Positions 37,143 to 46,796 of a stretch of 64,000 nt of DNA are shown piece after piece. A program made the translations under genes and the position numbers. The stretch is from Caprimulgus europaeus (Eukaryota > Chordata > Aves > Caprimulgiformes > Caprimulgidae): assembly GCA_907165065.1 (NCBI GenBank), contig OU015526.1, positions 67,727,723 to 67,791,722 of the forward strand. The letters run 5' to 3'. The notes under the pieces were generated by a model. The model was not told the DNA's origin, made no database searches, and was given only the letters and a program-made list of their open reading frames with translations. Within the stretch, counting starts at the first letter, position 1; each line of letters begins with the position of its first letter.

Positions 37143-40100
37143 CAGAACTAACATAAATCAAAACACCTAAATAATAATGACCTGTGATGATTATTTAGTT
37201 CATCCTGAGCTCTGCGTTCCAGGGAAAAGCTGATCGTTACTTGTTCAGTGTACAAATTTGGTTTTCAGTCAAAATACTTAACTGTGAAGAAGCATTTTTA
37301 GCTTACTGTTACACAAGAGTAAATGGTTTCTGTTGACAGTCAGATGATTTGAATCACATTACTGCCTCCTGAGTAAGTCCATAGAATCAGCAATTCATCT
37401 TACATCTAAATTTCACGGAGAGGTCAAACATTTTGACTTGATGGTGTCATGGCAGCATCTCAAAATGCAACTGTTGGGGTTCTTGCTGCATTTAATCACC
37501 TTGTGGATTTACTCATTAGATGTGGAAACCAACTTCCAGCAAAAAATTCACTTTGTCGGATCTTATTCATAAACAAATGTGTTTAGAACTATCCTTAAAA
37601 TTTTGGCGGTCTTGCTTCTTTAGTAGAGGAAGAAGGAAAAATTATACTTCATGCTTTTCGGTCCAGTTAGGATTCAGTTCATTTTATAGCTTTTTTTTTT
37701 TTCTTATGTTCTGAGTCCCTAAATTGCTTTGAGGCAAAGGAGCACAGCCTAATCATCCTTCAAAACCATGATCCGGAAATGTGCCATTACATTTTTATAA
37801 GCCATTTGGAAGGACATCTCTTTTTAATTAAAGAGATACAGGCAGCTGGAAACCTGCTTGGTTTAAAAAGAAAGTTAGAGATCGTTCCAGAGGGCACAGC
37901 TAGGTCAGGCTCGACAATATTTGTGGCTCTGTAATCGTCTTTTCCTTATTTTTAAATGTCTTCTCTATTCCTTGCTTCTGTGGGAAAGGCCCCCAGCATC
38001 AAGGGAAGCAAAGCTGAAATTCACCCCTACACAAGGGAGTTTGCACAAGGTGCCACCACATCAGCACCACTTAAGCGCTGGAAATAACGCTGATACGGGA
38101 TTCAAGTGGTGCTTATACCAAACACTGGCCCTGCACACAGGCATGAAATTAATCTCAAATGACTGCAGGGGAAAGAGTGAAGGTGGTTTATACACAGTCA
38201 GGTCTCTCTACAGAGAGTACACACACTGGTACAATTTCTCCTGGAGCCTGGGTGCTACATGTCACAGGGACGTGGCGAACACGATGTCCGAGTTGTCAGT
38301 GGTCCTTTAACATCCGCCCGCTGCAGCCCGGCACACAGACAAAAACTCCTGGCCGGATTGTTTGGGTTTCAGAGGAGCTGTCACAACGTCTTCTTTTTAT
38401 TTCACAAACTTAATTACATTGATCTCAATGGATAGATTGACCAATTATCTGTTGCTGCAGTGGAGTCACCCACAGCACAGCAGAGCAAGCAAGATCTGTG
38501 AGAAAGCACGGCAGGAGGTGGAACTCCAGCTGATACTGAACGGGGTCCTTTGCCCAGCAAAATCATTGAAGGGAGCTGTGCTCAAAGGGGCACCACGTAG
38601 ATAGCAGAGACCCTGCCTGTATTGCTAGGTGCTGGGGAAGGATTTTGGAGAGGGGTCACACCCATGTGTGCTCTTTTCCTAAGTATCCCATACTGGATGT
38701 GGTACCTCAGGGTCTGCAGCTGGCCACTGGCAAAGGCAGGGTGCTAGGCTGGGTGAGACAGCTTTATATATCACTATATTGTGATCTTCCAAAAGAGGCA
38801 TCCTAGCAAATCTGGGCTGGGAGTCTCGGCTTTTGTTTTCCCAGTTCTACCTGCAGTTTCACTCAGGAAAGATGTTTTTCCATCCCTGTCCTCAGGTTTT
38901 CTACAGCTCTGAGCACTGTTAAGCGGTAACAAGTGCAAAGCCAGGTTACACATCCCTCAAGCCAGAACTTGAGAAAGCATTTAAGTAAATGTTTTATTCC
39001 GTCCTTCTTCAGAAAAGCACTTACAACTGATTTTGAACTTGTATCGAAATCATGTTATTTTCAACAGGTCTTCTGTGAGCATAATTAAGCCCCTGTGTCA
39101 AATGGAAATGTTTTCCTAAAGCAGGACCTGGCTGACAATATTCTTTGTATATATAACCTGTGAGATGCCTTGGGAATTTGAGGTGCTTCATAAACATTAA
39201 AACCCCCAGATGTATGTTTGTAACACGTATGAAAGCCTTAATTCTGCACATCTGCATGCACATGCACATTTTTGCTTACATGAGTCTCTCCACTGAGATT
39301 CCTCACAGAGTAAAATTAAACCTAAAATTAAAAGATTAGTCCCACCCTGAGCGTTGTGTGAGCCTTTCGTACTGCTGCCCGCTGAGCCTGGGCTCCGGCA
39401 TTAAATACGTGGGATTCAGCTGCCGGGGATCCAGCCCTGCCTGTTCAGAAGCGAAAGCAGCCTTTAGCATGCAGCCAGAGAAAAACCAAATCCTCTGGTG
39501 CCCTCTGACGAACAAATGCTCATGCACATAATTCTGCAAGCTGGTGCTGTGACTGCCCACCCACTGCGCGGGCGGCTCTGCTGCGGCTGCCGCTGCCAGC
39601 CCAGCGCGACCGGGGCAGAGGGCCACCTCCTGCACAGGGCCAGTGGCCAGAGGATGGTGCAGCTCTCTGAGAAAGGCTCTCTTGTCATTCAGCTGATCTT
39701 GTGGCTCTCCAGGCTTTTCCTGTCCTGGCATCTGAGGCTCTTTTCTTTTCCGAGAGGGAGTAGTAGGTGGGAGAAGCATCCACCTTAACGAGGCTCATCT
39801 TCACTCAGGCTGGGTTGCAGGATGAACCTTGGACAGACACACTGCGCTCTGAGTGTCCTTTGATTTTCATGGGTTTCACTCAGCTGCCTTCCCAAAGGTC
39901 TGTTCAATAGGTAGGACACGCAAAAAGTTATATGGACGGGATTTTGCACTCACAAAGGACCTAATGTGTGCATGCAGATGTGCAAGGCACCAGCTCTGCA
40001 TCCCTTCCCCATGCCTGACCCATTCTTCTGGGGATACAGGTCTGGCACTTGCTGAGGGTTTGGGGTTTTTTTTTATTTTCTGACTGCTGTAGAGCCTCAA

Positions 40101-41146
40101 AACCAGGACGATCCTAGCACTGCACTTCATTCTCTGAGCATTCTCTGGAATGAAATTGCCCTGTGTGCATAGAAAAGTAGATTGATAGGACTGTGGAAAC
40201 TGTATTGTAGCGACAACAAAAGCAGCTGCCATTTTTAGACATTTTACATGAGGGAGATTGTGGCACTAAAGAAAAAGGCTTTACAGAGGCAATTTGCAAA
40301 AAAATAAATTCTTGAAATCACATATGATAGGAGGTCTTTCAGATCTCACTACTTTAATGACCCCTGGATCAGATCCAGAAGAAGTCATTGGAAGAAGAGC
40401 AGCTCTTCAACTCTTGTTGAATGACTCATTTGTGATATATTCTTATTTTGTTACAAAGTGAACCCAAGCACCAGAGACGGATCCAGCTCTGAATTTAATC
40501 TTTCTCAAAGAATATGCTTTTTGTGATCCATAGTTTTTATTGTCAAACCTGTTAACCCACCCTCTTTTCCCCCTCCCTAGGTAAAAAGAAATGCTTGTCC
40601 AATTTGAACAATGCCTAGCTCAGAAGACCTTTGCATATGGACAGGTTGCCCCGTGATCTGCAGATCATTTAACACTTCCATGTACTTCTAGTTGCCAGTA
40701 CTACACATTGCAGATTTTCCATGAACTGTGTTTTATTTGCCATTCTTGTTAAACCTGGAGTCATACAGATTTTCCAGTCTTACAAACTTTTTCCTTTCAA
40801 TATATGCCACAGCACTGAGCAAATTCTGTGATTAAAAGGCAAAGATGAGGGCACAAATCTTTATATATAATCTCTGGACTGCAAGTCCTTGTTGTAGAGG
40901 TTGGTCTGTACTGAAATGGCAATGCAGGTTATACGTAACGGTGGGAAACATCTTTCAGCCCAGGCAGCTGGGAATCTCCCAGGCTTTGTTTGTAAGAGGC
41001 TCATTCCTTTGTGGTCATGACCATAGAAAAGCTCATGACTAAGTATATAGTTCGAGATAAGCCAAGAGTAGGAATTCACAGTCTGTGCAAACCAAGAAAA
41101 CCAGTAATCATTTATTGACTGGGGACAAACTTTTTAGCAAGGCCTG

Positions 41147-41422
41147 TAGTGATAGGACAAGGGGTAAGGGTTTTAAACTAAAAGAGGGGAGATTTAATCT
41201 GGATATAAGGAAGAAATTTTTCACAGTGAGGGTGGTGAAACACTGGCACAGGTTGCCCAGAGAGGTGGTAGAAGCCCCATCCCTGGAAACATTCAAGGTC
41301 AGGTTGGATGAGGCTTTGAGCAACCTGGTCTAGTAGAAGATGTCCCTGCTCACTGCAGGGTGGTTGGACTAGATGCCCTTTAAAGGTTTCTTCCAGCCCA
41401 AACCGTTCTGTGATTCAGTGAT
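41147..41422 (+). mobile_element. CR1 LINE 3' end inside the RNF150 3' UTR
   Basis: A 275 bp CR1 tail starting at TAGTGATAGGACAAGGGGTA and ending at GTTCTGTGATTCAGTGAT. It is somewhat diverged from the other copies. If the 3' UTR extends to 43830, this copy is transcribed in the mature RNF150 message. Confidence 0.88.
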
Positions 41423-43803
41423 ATCTCTTTGCTAGCAATAATGGACTTTTTTAAACCATTTGTTGTTCTTGTAGATCCCTGTTGTGGGGCCAAAGTTATC
41501 AGTCTGCTAGGAACAGGGGCTGGGACAAGCTCACTCTCTAAACAAAAGGGGGAGGGCTCGGTTTGCTGTTGGGACGCATCTGTCTCGCAGGACTGAAATG
41601 TCAGAGAAATCCATCGTGTTCCTTCCCAGCTCCTCTCACGGATGTTTTCTCTGCTGTGAGCCTTTGTTGCAGGGGAAGGAGATCTTGGGATCAATCTGAC
41701 GCTGTGCTGCTTCCTCTCTTGCATTTTGTGCTGCTTGTGTCTCTGGTAGCTGGCTGGGCTGCTGGGGTTCAGCACGGGGCAAAGGAGCCAGCATAAGTTC
41801 AGCTCAAGGGCTTAATAAAAGATTGGCCCAGGGGTTTCGGCAGATTGAGGGCAGTTGAGCTTCTTCATAACCAGTGCTGACTGGGATTGCTGCTTCATCA
41901 AAGAACACTGAGCATTGACTCATTTTTTTTTAATAGATGCAAAGTGTGTGAGTGGATATGGGGCAGCCAGCGTGGCAGAAAGGAATCGTCTCGGTTAGCG
42001 CAAGCGGTGAAAACCATGTCACGTATTTTAGGGGCAAGGGAAAATGAGGGTGGAGGTGTTGTTTTAGCAGACTTTTTAAATGGGGACAATTGATCCAACA
42101 CAAGCACTTCTTTGATTTTACCAAGCTGTTACCTGAACTAATTGATAGTTTTGCAGTTGAAAGAGGAACGCCAGATGGACTTTTTAGTCTGGATGGGTTT
42201 GTGTAGCAGATGGCGGCTGAGGGCTGGGATGAGGAGCGAGGGAGAAGGCTGCCCTCAGCCACGCAGCTTCCCCTGCTGGGCTGGAAACCCACTCTGCTCC
42301 CTTTTCTCTTCTTTGGCACTTATTTTTCAAGGAAAAAAAAAATCTTCAAAGCAGGAGCTATATTTCAAAGGGAGAAATAAAGAAGAAAGACAAATGAAAG
42401 ATGTTGTGGAATTTGAATGAAAAGCCAACAGATGAATTTTCCATCTGAAATTAATCTTGCCTCTCTCAACTATTTTAATTGTGAATTGGTGGAAGTTAGT
42501 TATTTCTGGAGTGAAAAAAAAAAAGAGGGAGAAAAAAAAAAAGAAATTGCATTTTCCCTTTTTTGTTTATTTCCTGATTCTTCAGTCCTGTGTAGCATTA
42601 AAAAAAAAAATAGCTTGAAGATGCTTGTTTGCTCTGAATGTATACAGTTATTTCAGGTGTGAAATATCTAAATGTTTTGTATGTGTATGTCATACCATCC
42701 TTACTTCTCGTTTCATGTTAGGAACCTGAAGTGACTGTACCATTTTATAATTAGAAATGTAAAGAGGGGACAGTGGGTGGGAGGGGCTGTTATTTTTATA
42801 GGAGGCTGTTCCTTGTATTTAGTGAACATTTAAAATGGTTTTGTACATGTCAAAATATACATTCCATCCATTTCCAGGAGAGAATTATTTTTATTTAGGC
42901 TAGTTTATAAGCAAACCAAAAAAATGTGGCGTCCTATTTGTACGTAGTTCATGAGCAGAGCAGAAGTATCCTGCTTTCTAGTGATGGTTCCAAAGTTTTT
43001 TCCAGACTTGTCTCTTCTCGCACGCTGCAGAGCCATACCAGCAAATGCCAATGTTAAAAAGGGAAGAAAAATCCCAAATGAAATAAATACCATATGGACC
43101 AGTGCACAGCTTAATGAAATAACTCCCAGTTCGGAGACAATGGTCTGTCCCAGTGAACTTCTCCAAAGTCTCCCTTCATCTCCACATTAAAAAGAAAAAA
43201 AAAAAGTTCCTTTTTCCAGATAGCTGCGCTTTGGTTTCTGAAACACCCAGCAAAGCCCATGGCAAAATCACACGGTGGTATCTGCATAGGCACTTCTTTT
43301 TCTTGTCCTTAGCTTTTCCCCCCCTGCTACCTGTGACTTGCTGCCACAACAGTGCAGTAGCAGTTTGTGAAGCGAGCCTTTTTTTCTAGCACTACTTTCT
43401 GTACAGGATTGCAAATATACTTTGACTCTTTGCTGATGTTTTCTAACACACACATCTTCCCCTCCAATGCACTTTATCTCTCTTGAAAAAAGTGGGAGTC
43501 GGAGAACTACCATCTTAAAGGGATTTGCCTGAAATGATGAGGCACACACTTTTTATTTGTTTTCCTTCTTGCTTTGTTATATACTGTAAATGCTAAAGAG
43601 CATGGACAGTGACTCAGCTGAGGGAAGTACCAAAATGTTGAGGCTAATATTGGAAGCATTATTCAGTAGTACAACACGGCTATTTTTGTTATATAGAAGA
43701 TTATAATGTAAATATGTGAGACTGTGTTATTATGTACTAGTAAAATATTGCAACTCTCAAAGTTAAGATGGTGAATTCCAAGGAATTTTATTGCAAGTTT
43801 TTT

Positions 43804-43809
43804 AATAAA
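43804..43809 (+). terminator. RNF150: Candidate distal polyadenylation signal AATAAA
   Basis: Consensus AATAAA in a T-rich context, followed 15-25 bases later by TGTGTCGTG, which resembles a GU-rich downstream element. Sequence character changes soon after to G/C-rich, repeat-bearing DNA. This is the best candidate for the distal end of the RNF150 transcript. Confidence 0.45.
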
Positions 43810-43830
43810 ACAAATCCGATTACTGTGTCG

Positions 43831-45004
43831 TGCATATTTTCTAACAGACTGTGTAAAACTGGGATTTCCTGATGTGTGAAACTTGAGGGCTGTGTCTCCC
43901 TGGACTCGGATGCTGCAGACTTTGGCATTCACTGGGGGCAGAAGCTATAGCAGGATGGGACCCGAGTGGCAGCCTGGCCCCTGTGCCACCATTCCAGCCC
44001 CAGTCACTGCTCTGGTCCCCCCAGTTCTTCAGCTTCTTCTGATGAGAAAGCAGCATTTGCCTCCCGTTCCCCGAGGGAGAGCTCCAGCCTCACCCAGGCA
44101 CTGGGCAGGATGTGTTAAAATGGCTTTAAAAGGTGATGGCTGTGCCGTGCCTCGGTGGGAATGGCACCGCCGTTGTGGGGAGCATCCGGCTGCTCTTCCC
44201 TTGTCAGTTGGATGCTCCTCCACATCCCTGGGAGTGGGGGGCCATGGGGGAGCCCTGGGGGTTCTCATGCTGTCCAGCATAGGTGTGCTGCTTACCAGAG
44301 GTTCGAGGTGCAGTAAAAATCCTGCCTAAAAGAAATTTAAGAGACTTAAGGAGAAGTTTTCCACTAGATGCAGAAGATGACAGACAGAAATCCCCTTAAA
44401 GGAGGGTCAAATCCTGGCTCAAACCGCAGCCCTGCTGTGAGGGCCCAGCCTGCCCCATCAAAGAATTACAGAATCATAGGGGTTGGAAGGGACCTCAGGA
44501 GATCATCCAGTCCAACCCCCCTGCCAAAGCAGGTTCCCTACACCAGGTTGCACAGGCCATGCTGGCCCCATTTTGTGCTCACTGGCCGGTGCCACCAGTG
44601 CAGATGCCCCCTTCTCCCAGCTGCAGCGCTGTGTCCGAGGCATCAACCTGCCAAATAGGCTGGGGCCCTAACTCAGATTTCACCCAGGAGCAAGGAAGGC
44701 AGCAGCCGTGGGCCAGATGACACCCAGCTCCCCTAGACCCCCATGCCTCCTTTATCCCACATGCCCACCCTCCCACCAGGCTTTGCTTCTGCACAGTGGA
44801 GGGGCAACAAGCTGGCTCAGAGCAGGAAAACCGCGTGTGATTTATTGTGGCTTTATCAGCAATGCCAGGAATTATTTTTCCCCTCTCTGTTGGGTTTGGG
44901 TGGGGGATGGTGGGGGGGAGGGTGGCCGGTTTATTGGTAGCTGGGGAAGGGCCACCTTGTGAGAGCGGAAAGCTCCCCTGGCTCCAAGGCAGAGACCCCC
45001 CAGC
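43831..45004. other. Intergenic sequence after RNF150
   Basis: G/C content rises relative to the 3' UTR. Apart from the minus-strand CR1 tail at 44469, I see no gene. Open frames on both strands lack recognisable domains or exon signals. Confidence 0.6.
44469..44556 (-). mobile_element. CR1 LINE 3' UTR fragment, minus strand
   Basis: About 90 bp matching the reverse complement of a CR1 tail: CAGAATCATAGGGGTTGGAA then GATCATCCAGTCCAACCCCC. It ends before any coding block. Its wording is closest to the 18261/24595/53197 type. Confidence 0.85.
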
Positions 45005-45870
45005 CCAGGCTGGGCCAATGAGCACTAGAGAAACGTCTCTACAAATCCATATTGGTGAGGGGAAGGACTGTCCTGGAAAGAAGTTGGAGAGAACCTGGAG
45101 GAGAGGCCATTGACCTGAACAAAAGACGACCATTGGCCTAAACAAAGGACAGACAGAGAGACAGAGAGTTTCATTACGAGAGGAAAAGACAAAGACCCAC
45201 ACCCAGTTTTACTGTATAGACTAGGAGAAGACAAAGTCCCCTGCAGCCCATGGAGATCCTATGGCAGAGCAGAGACCCACGTGTAGGCCATGGAGGACTC
45301 CACGCTGGAGCAGAGAAGCTGAGCCTGAGGGCAAGTGTGACTGGAATTGGGACCTCGAGAGTCACTCGCTGCCAGAGTGGGGGTGGACCCCCAGAGTGGG
45401 GGGTGAGTCTGCACCCATGGATGTCCCCATGCCAGAGCCGGGAGCTGAGCCCAAAGGGGTCCATGACTCCATGGGAAGCTTGCTCTGGAATATCTTGTTC
45501 CTGGACCTCTATGCCAGGAAGAGTGGCAGAGGTGAACTGACTGAACCCCCATTCCCTGTCCCCTGTGCTGCTGGGGAGGGAAGGTAGAGAAATGGGGAGC
45601 AAAGTGATTTGAGCCTGGGAAGAAGAGAGGGGTGGGGGAAGGTGTTGCAAGATGTGGTTGTTCTCTCTACTTAGATGAATGGCAACAAATTAAATTGATT
45701 TTTCTTCCCCAAGTTGAGTCTGTTTTGCCCGTGACCGTAACAGTGAGTGAGCCACCTCTGTCCTTCATTCCTAATCCCGTGTCCCTTTTGTTGTGTCTCC
45801 CATCCCATCTCACCGGGTGGGGGGAGTGAGTGCAGGACACCATGGTCCCCCTGTGAGTCAAAGCACCACA
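45005..45870 (+). mobile_element. Probable solitary LTR or LTR-derived repeat of an avian endogenous retrovirus
   Basis: The stretch resembles an interspersed repeat I recall from many neoavian genomes. Landmarks are CTGGGCCAATGAGCAC, short repeated CATGGAGGAC / GGAGCAG modules (45240-45320), GAACTGACTGAACCCCCATT, then CAAGTTGAGTCTGTTTTGCC with CGTGACCGTAACAG, and a CACCACA end at 45870. An A/T-rich AATTAAATTG precedes the last block, as a degraded polyadenylation signal would. No gag, pol or env frame is present. The start is uncertain. The assignment to a retroviral LTR rather than another repeat class rests on recall. Confidence 0.5.
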
Positions 45871-46082
45871 CCCTCCCAACCCATGTCAGCCAGCGGCACA
45901 GCCTGGAGCTCCCCATCCCACCAGCCCTGCTCCAAGAACAGAAGCCTTCTGCACTGAAACAAGCCCCGGGCTGCCTTCAGGGGGAGATTTGGGGTATTGC
46001 TATCCAAGGAATCTGCTCTCGCTCTTCCCCAAGCATCACCCGCCCTGCCCGCTGCTTTGTTCTCTGCCTTCATTTACTAACC

Positions 46083-46546
46083 GGGCAGGGGGGCCGGGAA
46101 GCGGGGCGGTGTTCCCGGGCAGAGGGGCGGGGAAGCGGGGCGGTGTTCCCGGGCAGAGGGGCGGGGAAGCGGGGCGGTGTTCCCGGGCAGGGGGGCGGGG
46201 AAGCGGGGCGGTGTTCCCGGGCAGGGGGGCGGGGAAGCGGGGCGGTGTTCCCGGGCAGGGGGGCGGGGAAGCGGGGCGGTGTTCCCGGGCAGGGGGGCGG
46301 GGAAGCGGGGCGGTGTTCCCGGGCAGGGGGGCGGGGAAGCGGGGCGGTGTTCCCGGGCAGGGGGGCGGGGAAGCGGGGCGGTGTTCCCGGGCAGGGGGGC
46401 GGTGTTCCTGGCCAGGGGGCGGGGAAGCGGGGCCGTATTCCCGGGCAGGGGGCGGGGAAGCGGGCCGGTGTTCCCGGGCAGGGGGGCGGTGTTCCTGGGC
46501 AGGGGGGCGGTGTTCCTGGGCAGCGGGGCGGGGTTCCTGGGCAGGC
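46083..46546. repeat. 34 bp G/C-rich minisatellite with tandem GC boxes
   Basis: Nine 34 bp units run head to tail from 46083 to about 46388, with unit starts at 46083, 46117, 46151, 46185 and so on. Shorter variants of about 21 and 33 bp follow, to about 46546. Each unit holds GGGGCGGGGAAGCGGGGCGG (two Sp1-type GC boxes), several CpGs and a CCCGGG junction. Units differ only at a few bases. As 34 is not a multiple of three and the unit has no stop in any frame, long open frames on both strands are artefacts. Confidence 0.95.
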
Positions 46547-46640
46547 AGCCGTGCGCGGTTGCTCTGTGATCGGCACACACAGCACTGCAGCCGCCGGTGC
46601 CGCAGAGCTGGCGGGAGGCAGCGCAGCGTGGAGCTGCTGG
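46083..46640. promoter_or_regulatory. CpG-island-like region
   Basis: The minisatellite plus the following 95 bases (GTGCGCGG, GCCGCCGGTGCCGCAG, GGCGGGAGGCAGCGCAGCG) form the densest CpG stretch in the window. The surrounding DNA is CpG-poor. Such density suggests an unmethylated or regulatory region, but could result from the repeat alone. Confidence 0.45.
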
Positions 46641-46658
46641 GAATAATGGCATCAGGGC

Positions 46659-46666
46659 TATAAAAA
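46659..46666 (+). promoter_or_regulatory. TATA-like motif after GC boxes
   Basis: TATAAAAA in the context GGGCTATAAAAAGCAAGG, a good TATA-box match, about 110 bases after the GC-box array. This order matches a classical GC-box plus TATA promoter directed to the + strand. No coding exon is seen downstream. Confidence 0.25.
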
Positions 46667-46782
46667 GCAAGGGGTGTGAGGCGATTAATTCCAGGGTGCA
46701 GGCACATACTTAGGGCTTGGGTTACATCACTCACGTCTCTGCTGTATATGGGATTCATTTCTGGTCAAAATACGGAAATATT

Positions 46783-46796
46783 CCCCCCCCCCCCCC
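46783..46796 (+). repeat. Homopolymer C14
   Basis: Fourteen consecutive C residues, a likely length-variable site and a common place for assembly error. Confidence 0.9.

Larger units (their letters stand above)
35841..43830 (+). other. RNF150: Probable long 3' UTR of RNF150
   Basis: Sequence after the RNF150 stop has no supportable coding exon and is A/T-rich with many T tracts, like a vertebrate 3' UTR. The stretch 42700-43830 looks most UTR-like: T-rich runs, a Pumilio-type TGTAAATA at 43707-43714, and a consensus AATAAA at 43804-43809 followed by a GT-containing stretch. Earlier AATAAA motifs (for example 37137-37142) could give shorter forms; another TGTATATA sits at 37094-37101. A truncated CR1 lies inside at 41147-41422. 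The 3' boundary is inferred from the signal alone; RNA evidence is needed to choose among ends. Confidence 0.5.

Noticed and set aside
45747..46758. Long overlapping open frames of 130-299 codons on both strands with Gly/Arg/Pro repeats
   Set aside because: They are produced by the 34 bp minisatellite, which has no stop codon in any frame and shifts frame with every unit, so all frames stay open.
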